Position numbers and translations under genes: made by a program | Notes under the pieces: generated by a model | What the model saw: only the letters and a program-made list of their open reading frames with translations | The model's database searches: none | What the model was told of the DNA's origin: nothing | Source of the DNA: Siminovitchia thermophila | GTDB taxonomy: Bacteria; Bacillota; Bacilli; Bacillales; Bacillaceae_C | Assembly (NCBI RefSeq): GCF_016909185.1 | Contig: NZ_JAFBFH010000029.1 | Location: 1 to 64,000, forward strand | Reading direction: 5' to 3' | Length of the DNA: 64,000 bases | Shown: positions 33,327 to 44,000 of the stretch, in pieces | Layout of the letters: every line of letters begins with the position of its first letter | Position numbering within the stretch: position 1 is the stretch's first letter

Positions 33327-33372
33327 AGCGAAACAAGCAGGTGTCAATGAAGTTTCGCTCTTTCTTTATTTT
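33327..33372 (+). terminator. Intrinsic terminator of FAH/lactonase operon
   Basis: AGCGAAAC (33327-33334) pairs with GTTTCGCT (33352-33359), loop 17 bases, followed by CTTTCTTTATTTT. It lies 85 bases after the lactonase stop. Confidence 0.65.
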
Positions 33373-33437
33373 GGAAAAGCATTGATGAAAGAACGTTCTT
33401 ATTAGTTAGATACGGAGTATCGACAAGCTTTTTGAAG

Positions 33438-33666
33438 ATCCCGCAGAAGCGACCTATGCTTCCGTGGAAGCTGAAGAGACCTGCGGAAAGCGAAATATGT
33501 TGACGTAGCGATGATCGGGATTTTTTAACACAAATAGGGGCCGGAAAAAACCCTGTAAAAATGAAATAAACCGCATGGAATCAAGTTTAAAAAACTTGAT
33601 TTCACGCGGCTTTATTCTCGCGATTTTTACGAATATGAATCAGCTTTCAACTTATGTCCCGGCTCC
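33438..33666. repeat. Truncated family 1 repeat joined to family 2 repeat
   Basis: 33438-33536 is the right half of family 1 (GAAGATCCCGCAG through GACGTAGCGATGATCGGGA to AACACAAATA). At 33537 it switches to a full family 2 unit: GGGGCCGGAAAAAACCC, the hairpin ACCGCATGGAATCAAG..CTTGATTTCACGCGG, then CAACTTATGTCCCGGCTCC (ends 33666). The junction point AAATA|GGGG is the same as in the copy at 19231-19761, so family 2 repeatedly uses this site. Confidence 0.65.
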
Positions 33667-33734
33667 TTCAATAGTACAATTTCAAGAAGAAGAGTGTTCC
33701 TTGAATTTAAGTTTCAGCCGGTCCGTTTTTTGTC

Positions 33735-36700
33735 TTAGTTGATCGTTTTCTTTTTACGATAGTGTTGAATGAGCCATAAGCTCGTACCCATTAATAGTAA
33801 GAATGCGCCGAGCAACATCCAATTATATAGATTTGTTGCTGTATTCGGTAAAGAAGATGATCCTGTACCATTATGATTGGATGTATTTTTAATAATGGGC
33901 GCTTGGCCATCATCCTTTGTTTGACTTACTTTCGGTTGGTTTTTGCCATTCTTGGCTGCTGGTCGTTCTATACGAGGCTTTTCAGAATCTTGACCGTTTC
34001 CATTGGAATTGCCTGGCTTGTTTTTACCATCATTTGGCTTTCCACCTGGTTGGCCGCCATCGCTTGGTTTTTCCGGTTTTTCCGGTTTCTCTGGTTTTTC
34101 TGGTTCAATAACTTCTCCATCAACCGTTAGAAAACTCCAAATGTCAGAGCGTGTTTGACCACCGAACTTATCAGTCGCTACCGTATACCAGAAATATTCA
34201 TGGTTCGGATCTAAATCATTCCATACAACAGAGGCTTTTTCCCCGCTAGGAACATTGTTTACTGTGCCAATTTTTTCGTCTGTATACACATTGACTTCAA
34301 TGTAATCCGTAGCAACCTTTTTCGTTTGTGCCGCTGTATCAAAATCAAATGAAAATTCATCTTTTCCAGGATACTCCGCTGGATCATAATAATTATAATC
34401 ATCCAGGTAAGGAGAATATGTTTGGACATAGATTTGATTATCTTTCATTTTGACATTTAAAATCCGTAAATATCCTTGACCACCTTCAGGGCCGCCTTGA
34501 TAATCAGCCAACATTTGATAAACGGTCCGATCAGCAATGCCGTCCCCATTATCATCAATGTCGTCTACCAATGTTTGGGCGTTATGATAATGGCCAGACA
34601 ATACGGCAAAGACATTTTCATTTGGCACAACCACTTGTTCAAAAAGCGCATCCCCGATAGGACTTCTATTACCCGTTGCTAATAAATATTCATGTACATT
34701 CAGAACAGCTTTTCTGTTGGGATGAGCTTCGAGCAATTGATTTACCCAGGCAATGCCCTCTTCTTCAATACCCCAACCAAGATAGATCATGATAAAGTCC
34801 ATACCGTTGACAGACAGTAAATCGTAATGTCCACGATTATTTTGGAAAGAACCTCCATAGTAATCGTTGTCTTTAAAACGGTCTTCTCCAAAGAAACGAC
34901 TATAGTAACTATAATCATGGTCTTTGTTGTTGACATCATGGTTTCCGGCAAGAACGCCATATGGAACACCGGCATCATCTAACGTCTTCATCGCTTTATC
35001 CGCAACATTCCATTGGTTTAAATCATCGTAAACATTTACGATGTCTCCCGTGTGGAAAACATATTCAATGTTTAGCTTTTCTCTATTTTTTACGATCCAG
35101 TCTGTTTGCTTTTCATAAATATATGGATAGCTTTCCGTATAATATTGTGTATCTGACATCCAGACAAAACTGAAATCTTCCCCAATAGACGCAATTTGGT
35201 CTTGGACAATGACGCTAATTTTTTGATCTTGAACATATTCCAGTCCTTGAACTGTTCCCACAAGTTCAAAGTCTTCTTTTCCGGCAATCGTCGTTACAAG
35301 AGCATCCCATTTACTAGTTTGGTAGTTCCAAGCATACATCGTTACTTTTCTGCCTTCTAAGGAAGAACCATTCCAAACAATTTCAATTTCGTCGTTTTCA
35401 TCTACTTTCTGATCAACCGTAACATCAAAACGGTGGTAAGGAAACTGATAATCCGATTCCGTTTCTAGTTTGTTTCCATCCAGAGCTTGCAATGGTTTGC
35501 GCTCATCATCTGTTATCCGCTCTTCTCCTTCAGGAAGATGCTCGTTAGGAGGCTCGGTGTCGACAGCATTCTGAGAAATGGTCATATTTTTGTCTTCAGC
35601 AGTATATTGATATGCTTGGTAAAAATCGACATCCATTTCATCGCTTGTCGGATCTTTTACCGTAACGGATAGATTCGCGCTCGTGCTATCCGGATCGTTT
35701 GATAGCCAGTCAGGTAAAAACGGATGTTCCTCAACTACATGGAACGTCAGCTTTTTTTCCATTGTATTGTTGGCAGCATCGGTAGCTTGATAGACGAGCT
35801 CATGTTTTCCCGGTTTTAAAAGGGCGGAAGATGTTTTGTAAGGAAGTGAAATATATTCTCCATCTAGTTGTGCGGTTAATGAAGTCACTTCACTCGTTTC
35901 ATCTTTTGCTTCTGCGTCAATTGTAAATTCTCCCTTATACGTTTCCCCATCTTTCATAGAAGGAAGAATAATCGGTTTCGTATTATCCGTTATAACCGTA
36001 GCGGCAACTTCTTCATTTCCTGAGACAGCTTTTATGTGATGCTTGCCATCAGGCACTTTCGTTGTATCAAATAAATAAGCGGTTGAAGCAAATTCTTCTT
36101 CCCCGAGATTAAACGTGAAGTCATAAATGGGATCTTTTCCCGGGCTGTCGCCGATCCAGTAATCCTGATTCGGATCACTGAATTTCGGATCATATATCGT
36201 TGTTCCATCAGATAAAACCAAGCGGATGTTTTTAATCGTAAAGTCATCTCGGTTTTCTTGAGAAGTTTCATCAAATGGCCCTACTTTGTTACCGGCGCGA
36301 ATCGTAACCGTATTTTCACCTTGTTTCAGTTTATCCGCAGGGATCGGAATTGTAAATGTCGTAAAGTTCGTATGCGTGTCATCGAAGATATGGAGAATTT
36401 CATCTCCCATCGTTACGCCGTTTTGGAAATAAATATTTGTATCTTTTACCTCAAAGGCAAAATATGCCTCGGATTCCATTGCTTTAAAGGTGTTTGTTAC
36501 TTCATTGTTATCAATAAATAGTTGAGGCGCGGCTTTCCCATCATCTGTGGTCGCCTTCATTACTTTTTCGCCGGAAATCAGCTCATTATCGCTGACATTC
36601 AGACGCAAACCTTCTTGCAAATTAGGGTTTTCAATGCTGATCGTACTGGCGTTAGAAACCGCTTCATTTCTTCCATCGCTCGCGACAAAATAGTATTCTA

Positions 36701-39700
36701 ATTCACTTTTGCCAATTAACTCTGGTTCATAAACAATATGTTCATATTTATGATCAGCTTGTGTTACTAAGTTGACTTTTCTGAAGTCGGCTGTTTTATC
36801 GTTACGATAATAGACAGTAACGGATTTAACATCGAGATTATCTGTCACTGTTGCTGAAAGTGTCACCGGTTCTTTTGAAGTAATTTCTTTTTTATTTGTT
36901 GTATCTGTAATGACTGGTTTTTCTGTGTCTTTCGGTATGTTGACTTTTTCTGCCGGCACTTGTTCCGTTAATACAGATCCTGGAGTTGCCGGCGATTTTC
37001 CGGCACTGATTTTTTTCGAATAAAGGCCTCCGTCGGTTGGATAACGATAAAAGATACCTTTGTTAGCTACCGTATCATCTACATCAACTTCATCATTATA
37101 GCTTGCATAGGAGAGTTCTTTTCCTGTTTTGGTCGCAATAACTAGTGTGCGCTGGCCGCTGTTCGCCATTGATGTATTATAAATCTTAAAAAGGTTTTTC
37201 CCTTCCATTAAATTTGTTTTAAAATTCGCATTAAAATCAGCAGCTGTTTTATCCGTGTTTGCATGATTTATTATCCAGAATACGATTGTTTCTCCAGGAG
37301 CAATTATCACTTCTTGGTCATCTTTAGGGCCCCAAATTAAGTCATTTCCCGCACCTGTATTCGGATAACGATAACGAATCGAATAGTCTTTAAAATTAAT
37401 CGGTTCTGTTGAATTGTTATAGACTTCGATAAACTCATAGGCATCAGCGCCATTGCTATTTGTCGTATCTGGAACAAGTTCAGTAATTAAAAGAGGCGGC
37501 ACCTTTTGATAATCAATATCTTCTGCTGGAAATTTGTATTCTTGAACTTCCGTTTTTGTCTCACCCGCTTCATTGGAAGCTGTAAAATAATAGTTTATTT
37601 TATTGCTCCATATCGCATCCCGCGGAATCGTCACGGAATAGTTAGTCGGGTCATCTTTAGAAGGTTCCAATTGCCAAGTTTGATAATCCGCTTTGTCACT
37701 TTGTGAGATTGAAATAGTTGCTCCTACTAATTTCTGCTCCGATGAAATAGTTACATTTATCTTGATTTGATCGTTGTCAACGGTAACCGCAGGATTTTTA
37801 ATGACCGGTTTAGCGATGCTTCCGCTTTCGTCTTCATCAATCATAACGGGCTTTTCCGGAGCTTGCCCAGGGACGATGGTTAATGGTGTAATCGTTTCAC
37901 CAATACCAACCTTCAGCATCTTTGTTCCTTGTTTAGGGTAACTGTACACAATGCCTTGATCTGGGAGTGTATCATCTGCTGCTGTATCATTATAGGTTGC
38001 TTGCACAATTTCGTTATTAAACTTATCTGCAACGACGAGGGTGCGCTGACTGCCATTCGCCATTCCATCGCTATGAACTTCTGTGACATGACTTTCTGGC
38101 AGATTTAACCCATATTGTTGGTTGAAGTCAGCAAGTGTTTTGTCTTGGTTGCCGCTATTTTTAATCCAGACAATAAAGCTTTCTTGCGGCGCAATGACTT
38201 TATTATCAGATAGCTTCCATACTTGATCGGCTGTACCGTCAGGGTAACGGTAAAGTAATTGATAGTCTTTCATATTAATAGATTGGTTTGAATTATTATA
38301 GATCTCAATGAACTCATAACCATCAGCTTTATTCACATTTGCAGTGTCAGGAGTGATTTCAGTAATCAATAGCTTGGGAAGTTTTTGCGTATCCACATTC
38401 GTTACTTGATCGACGGTAACTTGTATATCATTCTCTTTAGGGTATACAACTGTTCCACCTTCAGTAGTTTCCGCCACGATTTGATAGCTGAAACTAGGTG
38501 ACCAAAGGAATTCTTTTGGCACTGTTACTGTAAATGCATCTGTACCCTCCGATTTCGTGAAAGGAAGCTCTTGCTTCATCATTTGCTTCCCTGTTTTAAA
38601 TGTTAGTGTCAAACTTTTCACATTAGGGGCAGTTGCATGTATGGTTAGATCTTTTTCATTGGAAATCTGTTCCGTTGGCTCGTGCTTAATAATCGATTCT
38701 TCATTTGTCGTTTCTGCTTTATTCGTAACGTTTTTTTGTACTTCTTTTTGAGCCGGCTTTGTAGAATCGGCTGTCTTTTCTTGTTGGCTGTTATCTTGAG
38801 GAGCTTCTTGAGAAACTTCTATTTCCACTTGTTGATCTGGAACTTGTCCATGAGTGAATGTGCCAGGTGTAGCTGTTTTCGCTAAACCTCCGTCATTCAT
38901 TTGGTTATTATAAAAATAAAAAAGCTGACTAGCACTGGTTTCATCATAGATGTAAGCAATTTCGGATACACTTTTATTGTCATCTTGCTTGATAAATTTA
39001 ATGGTTGAATCTTTGGCTGATACAGCGGCATGATCAATCACGATGACTTGTTCTTTTTTTACATTTGTACCGTAATGGTTATGAAAGGTTTCTATATGAT
39101 TCGTTTTGTTGGTGAACCAAATGATTTTGGTTTCTCCAGCTGGAATAATGTTTGAATCATTAAATTCAATTTTTTTATCCTGAATCAACAATGAATAATC
39201 TTTTAACGGTACGGCTTCTGTCGTATTGTTATACACTTCGATAAACGGCTCTTTACCAAGATTCACTTCCGTTATCATCAGATGAGGAGCGGCTTGTGGA
39301 TCCGTTTTCGCTTGATTTTTAATAGGCACTGTAAAAGTATCTGACGTTCTTTCGGTTTGCCCATCATCAGCTACAATCCAATAGTTCATTTTATTTGACC
39401 AAACTGAAGTGGCCGGGATAGAAGCAGTAAAAGTATGATTTTCTGCCTTATTCATAATCACGGCAACCGGCTTGGAAAGGGGTGTAGACTGATAGTATAA
39501 GGTTGCTTTTGCCGCATTTGGAATGGTTGCGGTTACTTGCTGGTTTTCTAAAGCATTAAATGATTCGGGTGCTACATGTTGAATTTCCAACTGTTGTTTC
39601 GCATCTTGTTCAGATGAACCAGAACTTTCAGTTGCTTGTTCTGTTTGTTGCTGTGGATGAGAAACAGTGGCATACGCAATCGAGCTGGTATGTAATAAGT

Positions 39701-39767
39701 TTGTAATAACTAGCATGATGGCAGTTATTCCTGCTAATAGCGTACGTAAATTCCTTTTTTTCATCAT
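33735..39767 (-). CDS. Giant LPNTAT-anchored metallophosphoesterase with lamin-tail domains
   Basis: 2010 residues. Signal peptide about 1-33. Three lamin-tail domains (about 165-300, 466-640, 759-930), each opening LLITE or LMITE and holding FIE(V/I)YNN(S/T), alternate with Ig-like modules. A region at about 1000-1450 is beta-rich. The calcineurin-like phosphoesterase at about 1530-1790 has SDTQYY (Gln in place of the His of DxH), HTGDIV, LAGNHDV, NVHEYL and LSGHYHN. A fibronectin-like module, a PEKPEKPEKP and Gly/Asn-rich spacer, LPNTAT at about 1973, a hydrophobic helix and the tail YRKKK follow. It is thus a wall-anchored phosphomonoesterase, diesterase or nucleotidase. Pho-box-like repeats upstream suggest induction by phosphate starvation. 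ATG 39767 follows AAAAAGGAGG. Confidence 0.88.
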   Translation of the reverse strand: MMKKRNLRTLLAGITAIMLVITNLLHTSSIAYATVSHPQQQTEQATESSGSSEQDAKQQLEIQHVAPESFNALENQQVTATIPNAAKATLYYQSTPLSKPVAVIMNKAENHTFTASIPATSVWSNKMNYWIVADDGQTERTSDTFTVPIKNQAKTDPQAAPHLMITEVNLGKEPFIEVYNNTTEAVPLKDYSLLIQDKKIEFNDSNIIPAGETKIIWFTNKTNHIETFHNHYGTNVKKEQVIVIDHAAVSAKDSTIKFIKQDDNKSVSEIAYIYDETSASQLFYFYNNQMNDGGLAKTATPGTFTHGQVPDQQVEIEVSQEAPQDNSQQEKTADSTKPAQKEVQKNVTNKAETTNEESIIKHEPTEQISNEKDLTIHATAPNVKSLTLTFKTGKQMMKQELPFTKSEGTDAFTVTVPKEFLWSPSFSYQIVAETTEGGTVVYPKENDIQVTVDQVTNVDTQKLPKLLITEITPDTANVNKADGYEFIEIYNNSNQSINMKDYQLLYRYPDGTADQVWKLSDNKVIAPQESFIVWIKNSGNQDKTLADFNQQYGLNLPESHVTEVHSDGMANGSQRTLVVADKFNNEIVQATYNDTAADDTLPDQGIVYSYPKQGTKMLKVGIGETITPLTIVPGQAPEKPVMIDEDESGSIAKPVIKNPAVTVDNDQIKINVTISSEQKLVGATISISQSDKADYQTWQLEPSKDDPTNYSVTIPRDAIWSNKINYYFTASNEAGETKTEVQEYKFPAEDIDYQKVPPLLITELVPDTTNSNGADAYEFIEVYNNSTEPINFKDYSIRYRYPNTGAGNDLIWGPKDDQEVIIAPGETIVFWIINHANTDKTAADFNANFKTNLMEGKNLFKIYNTSMANSGQRTLVIATKTGKELSYASYNDEVDVDDTVANKGIFYRYPTDGGLYSKKISAGKSPATPGSVLTEQVPAEKVNIPKDTEKPVITDTTNKKEITSKEPVTLSATVTDNLDVKSVTVYYRNDKTADFRKVNLVTQADHKYEHIVYEPELIGKSELEYYFVASDGRNEAVSNASTISIENPNLQEGLRLNVSDNELISGEKVMKATTDDGKAAPQLFIDNNEVTNTFKAMESEAYFAFEVKDTNIYFQNGVTMGDEILHIFDDTHTNFTTFTIPIPADKLKQGENTVTIRAGNKVGPFDETSQENRDDFTIKNIRLVLSDGTTIYDPKFSDPNQDYWIGDSPGKDPIYDFTFNLGEEEFASTAYLFDTTKVPDGKHHIKAVSGNEEVAATVITDNTKPIILPSMKDGETYKGEFTIDAEAKDETSEVTSLTAQLDGEYISLPYKTSSALLKPGKHELVYQATDAANNTMEKKLTFHVVEEHPFLPDWLSNDPDSTSANLSVTVKDPTSDEMDVDFYQAYQYTAEDKNMTISQNAVDTEPPNEHLPEGEERITDDERKPLQALDGNKLETESDYQFPYHRFDVTVDQKVDENDEIEIVWNGSSLEGRKVTMYAWNYQTSKWDALVTTIAGKEDFELVGTVQGLEYVQDQKISVIVQDQIASIGEDFSFVWMSDTQYYTESYPYIYEKQTDWIVKNREKLNIEYVFHTGDIVNVYDDLNQWNVADKAMKTLDDAGVPYGVLAGNHDVNNKDHDYSYYSRFFGEDRFKDNDYYGGSFQNNRGHYDLLSVNGMDFIMIYLGWGIEEEGIAWVNQLLEAHPNRKAVLNVHEYLLATGNRSPIGDALFEQVVVPNENVFAVLSGHYHNAQTLVDDIDDNGDGIADRTVYQMLADYQGGPEGGQGYLRILNVKMKDNQIYVQTYSPYLDDYNYYDPAEYPGKDEFSFDFDTAAQTKKVATDYIEVNVYTDEKIGTVNNVPSGEKASVVWNDLDPNHEYFWYTVATDKFGGQTRSDIWSFLTVDGEVIEPEKPEKPEKPEKPSDGGQPGGKPNDGKNKPGNSNGNGQDSEKPRIERPAAKNGKNQPKVSQTKDDGQAPIIKNTSNHNGTGSSSLPNTATNLYNWMLLGAFLLLMGTSLWLIQHYRKKKTIN

Positions 39768-39821
39768 TTTTCCTCCTTTTTACAATGTAATATTAAGTAT
39801 AAGTATCAACTATTAGTAAGC

Positions 39822-39848
39822 GGTTAAAAAATTGTAAAGTTTTGTAAA
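39822..39848 (-). promoter_or_regulatory. Pho-box-like TTTACA repeats upstream of surface phosphoesterase
   Basis: Read on the minus strand: TTTACA (39848-39843), TTTACA (39838-39833), TTAACC (39827-39822), spaced 10 and 11 bases. The PhoP consensus in Bacillus is TT(A/T/C)A(C/T)A direct repeats every about 11 bp. The repeats lie 55-80 bases before the start codon, a normal activator position, and precede a phosphoesterase gene. Confidence 0.6.
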
Positions 39849-40158
39849 AATGGAAGAGGTTTTGTCACCACAATATGTACCAAGAAAAGCCAACTAGAGA
39901 GCACAGTTAACCAATATCGACAGCAGACAGCTTATTCAATAGAAGAAGGGGATCGAAGAAATAAAATGCCCTGAATCGTACGGTCGCCACAAGAACATAC
40001 GATGATCGGATAAAAGATGAACGAAACAGATTTATCAGAAATGATAGAGTTAGAACGGTTAATCAAGGGGATTTAAGGAAGAATGTAAGTGATTTCCACA
40101 TCCAAAAGAAGATGCGGTGAAACCAATGTGTTTATAGCATTCTAAAAATGTCGTTTGC
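39849..40158. other. Gene-free stretch, possible decayed insertion sequence
   Basis: Only short fragments are open. Reading near 40017-40085 (DLSEMIELERLIKGI) has a coiled-coil look like the end of an IS3-type OrfA, but it is too short and interrupted to call. Confidence 0.25.
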
Positions 40159-40519
40159 CGGTTTATTTGTGTAAAAAAATTCCTATCATCTCTACGTCAA
40201 CATATTTCGCTTTCCGCAGGTCTCTTCAGCTTCCTCGGAAAGCAAAGGTCGCTTTCCTGCGGGATCTTCAGCTCAAGCTATTCCCACAGGAGTCTACCTA
40301 TTTTGACTACGCTAAAAGCTTGCGGGTTAGACACCAGGACAATTTATCCCGCATGTAAGGTGCCGTAAGACTCCCACTTCAAAATCTGAGTGGGAGAAAA
40401 CGGCACCTAAATGCCCGATTGGTTCAACTAACATTCAGTAGGAGATGGAAGAAAACGCCTACTGAATGAAGTTTCACTTTATTGTTCGTTTTTTCATCAG
40501 TTGATTTAGTTGTGTCCCA
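40159..40519. repeat. Repeat family 1 copy (reverse orientation, one end truncated)
   Basis: Begins inside the element at CGGTTTATTTGTG and runs to GTTGTGTCCCA. It shares over 80 percent by eye with 19396-19761 and, inverted, with 53931-54348 and 55594-56042, including the hairpins GCTTTCCG..CGGAAAGC, CCTGCGGGA and GGTGCCGT..ACGGCACC. The outer terminal repeat with the ACCGAACAATT palindrome is missing. Nothing was recognised from 40520 to 40727. Confidence 0.75.
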
Positions 40520-40727
40520 TACTCATTTTTTTCATTGTTACATCATTTTTTGATCAAAGTGAGCGATTCACCAGCAATGTTATTTTACCCATTCTCTTAA
40601 CGCTAATATCTTAGTTTGCTTTAGACATGAGCGACCATTTGAATATTTGGCTGTGTTTCTTATTGATGACTTCGAAACGCTTGGTTTAATAGGGATGTTC
40701 TCAATAAAAATTAATTTTCACCACATT

Positions 40728-40778
40728 TTTATATGAAAAATTACATGAAATTTACATAAAGTAAATGTTTGTTTTACA
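40728..40778 (+). promoter_or_regulatory. Pho-box-like repeat array upstream of second surface phosphoesterase
   Basis: TTTATA (40728), ATTACA (40740), TTTACA (40751) and TTTACA (40773), with offsets 0, 12, 23 and 45, all near multiples of 11; only the 34 position is missing. This fits the PhoP direct-repeat consensus. Downstream an imperfect dyad CATAAACAAAC..GTTTATG (about 40799-40845) and an AGAGGAGG near 40860 sit in a long leader of about 290 bases before the start codon. Confidence 0.6.
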
Positions 40779-41069
40779 TTTGTTTGCTAGTTTTAATTCA
40801 TAAACAAACATTAAACAAAAAATATAAATGTCCGTTTATGTTTGGTTTTTAGTAGGTTAGAGAGGAGGAAACTGCAGTTACTCAGCTTTCGTGCTTTGGC
40901 AATTCATTGAACTACTTGAATGATCTGTTAAAAAGAGCAGTGAAAATTAATAACAACAGCCAATGCGAAAAATGAGTAAAAAACAAATAAGACCATTACA
41001 CCCACACATTTGTTTAGAAGGTCATCCAAGCAATTCCAAATCACACTCAATAAGGGAGAGTAACAAAAC

Positions 41070-44000
41070 GTGATCAAAAAACAATCGATGTTCATGATGA
41101 TGATGATTCTCTTGATGATCTTCAGTACATTGAATCTACATGTACTAAACGCATCGGCTGCGGATCAGAAAAGGCCTACAATCGATTTGAAAAGAACACT
41201 CGAAGCCCCAACGATTGATGGTTCCATTGATGAGCCAATGTGGAAGGTTAGTGAACCATTAACAAAACACATAGGAGAAGGAGAAGCTCCCGAAGCTACA
41301 TTTGGACTTCTTTGGGATCAAGAATATCTTTATGTGGCAATGGACATGGTCGACGACACACTCGTTCATGATGGTAGTGGATACTGGTATCAACAAGATA
41401 ATATTGGCTTGTTTTTAGACCCGACATTACATCAATCCAGTCCATATGTAGATAATGATTTGCAAATTGGGCTTGTTTATAAACCCAACTCAAATGAGCC
41501 AGACTTTTACTTTGGTGGCGCACCTATTGCCAATCATGATCCGGCAAATGAAAGCAAGATTAAAAGAGCTATTCAAACAACAGAAAAAGGTTGGTCTGTA
41601 GAAATAGCCGTACCGTGGGAAATGCTTGATTTTGATCCTAATATTTCTAAGAAATTAGGAATCGAAGTACATGCTGTTGACCGTGATAACAAATCTGAAG
41701 ACGATTCTTCTGTAAGTGCATGGAGCGCATTTGAAAGATCCTCTTTCTGGAATGATACATATGGTTTTGGTGAAGCTATTTTAGTCACTGATATCCTTTC
41801 AGAAAATTTTGATGGACTAGAAGCAAAACTACAGCCTGCCAAAGATGAAAGCATTGATCCATCTGTTCTAGGCTGGACACATGAAACACCAGAAGGATGG
41901 GAAAAAATAAATGCGTCTAATATGCCTCAAGGTGTAACAGAATGGCAAGGTTGGAGTTTTGCAACGAGAGATTTTTGGATATCTGCTGATACGCAACTGC
42001 GTGAAGAATTCTCAAAAGGATCTGGTGTCATAGCTATAGCTGATCCAGACGAATGGGATGATCAAGGAAGCCCTGCTTCTCAAGGGCAGTACGATAGTAC
42101 TTTAGTGTCTCCAAAGATGAATGTTAATGGCGGAGATACGCTTGATTTAAGCCTTGATACTCATTATCGCCAAGAGGGAGTTCAAACGGCATTAATCACG
42201 GCCAAATTTGATACTGGGGAAGAGCAACAGGTATTACGCTATGATCACAATGAGAACTCAGATAATAAAGGCATCGATGTTTTAAATAAAACAGAAATCA
42301 AAAAGATTAAAGTGCCTGATCAGGCAACATCGATGACACTTGAATTTAGATTATTTAATGCTGTCAATAATTATTTCTGGGCAATTGATAATATCCGATT
42401 ATTGGAAAAAGCCTCATTGCCAGAATTAACATTACAAGGTGAAAATCCTTTAGTAATCGAACTCGGAAGTGAGTTTATTGATCCAGGAGTTACAGCATTT
42501 GATCAGTTAGATGGGGATTTAACCGATAAAGTGGTAGTGGAGCATGAAATTGATACATCTAACCCAGGAATATATGAAGTGACTTATAGTGTTACGAATA
42601 GTACCGGATTTACTGAATCTGTCACTCGAGAAGTAATGGTAACAGGCACAAATGCTAATGAAGGATTAAAGATGTCTATGTCTGTTATTAGTGATACCCA
42701 TACCAATATAAAGAAAACAGAACGTGCTTTATGGGATTTAAATTTAATTAATCCTAATCAGCATGCAATGGTCGTGGTTGGAGATGTTGTGGATTCCAGT
42801 TATCAAAATCAATATGATGAAATGAAACAAGTGATGGCTGATAACCCGCGCCCTGATAACTTATTCTATACAATCGGCAACCATGAATATTATGGCACGA
42901 ATACTGAAATGGGCAAGAAACGATTTTTAGATTTTACAGGCCTTGACACAGTGTACTACGAAAGAGAAGTAAATGGATATCCGTTTATTGTACTTGGCCA
43001 AGAGGAAGCAAAAGAACCCATTAATCTTAGTGACGCACAGCTTCAGTGGTTTGAAGACACAATGAAAAAACAAGATCCAAATAAACCGATTTTTGTTTTC
43101 TTGCACCAGCCACTGCCATTTACCATTAACGGAACATGGGATGTTGCGTACTATCGAGACGGTATTAATCAATATAAACAATTAAAAGAGACCCTTTCAA
43201 AATATCCGAATGCTATTGTTTTTTCGGGTCACCAGCATTGGGATTTGCGTTTGCCGGATATGTTTGGAAATCATGACGGCTTTTATCAAGTGAGTACTGG
43301 AGCAGTAATCAATACGTATGGTCCAGATGGTCAAGGCGGAGAGAAAGTGATTGATGGAACAGGCAGTACAGGATTATATGTAGAAGTCCATGACGATAAA
43401 GTCGTTATTAAAGGACGAGACTTTACGAAATCAGACTGGATAGATGAATACCAACATGTCATTCCTTTGAAAAATGTGGAGCAAGTTGATAAATCAACGC
43501 TAGAGTCTGTCATTGCTGAAGCAGATAAAGTCAATACAGAGAAGTATACAGAAGCAAGTGTCCAAGTTTTTGCAGAAAAATTAGCGGCGGCGAAAGAAGT
43601 AATGGCAAACGAATCCGCGCCACAGTCAGAAGTGGATGGAGCTGTAACAGCGTTGCAAGACGCGATAAAAGCACTACAAGAAAAAGAAGCTCCTTCAGAA
43701 GAAGTTGATAAATCAACGCTAGAGTCTGTCATTGCCGAAGCAGACAAAGTGAATACAGAGAAGTATACAGAAGCAAGTGTCCAAGTTTTTGCAGAAAAGT
43801 TAGCGGCGGCAAAAGAAGTAATGGCAAACGAATCCGCAACACAATCAGAAGTGGATGGAGCTGTAACAGCGCTGCAGGACGCGATAAAAGCATTACAAGA
43901 AAAAGAAGCTCCTTCAGAAGAAGTTGATAAATCAACTCTCGAGTCTGTCATTGCCGAAGCAGACAAAGTCAATACAGAGAAGTATACAGAAGCAAGTGTC

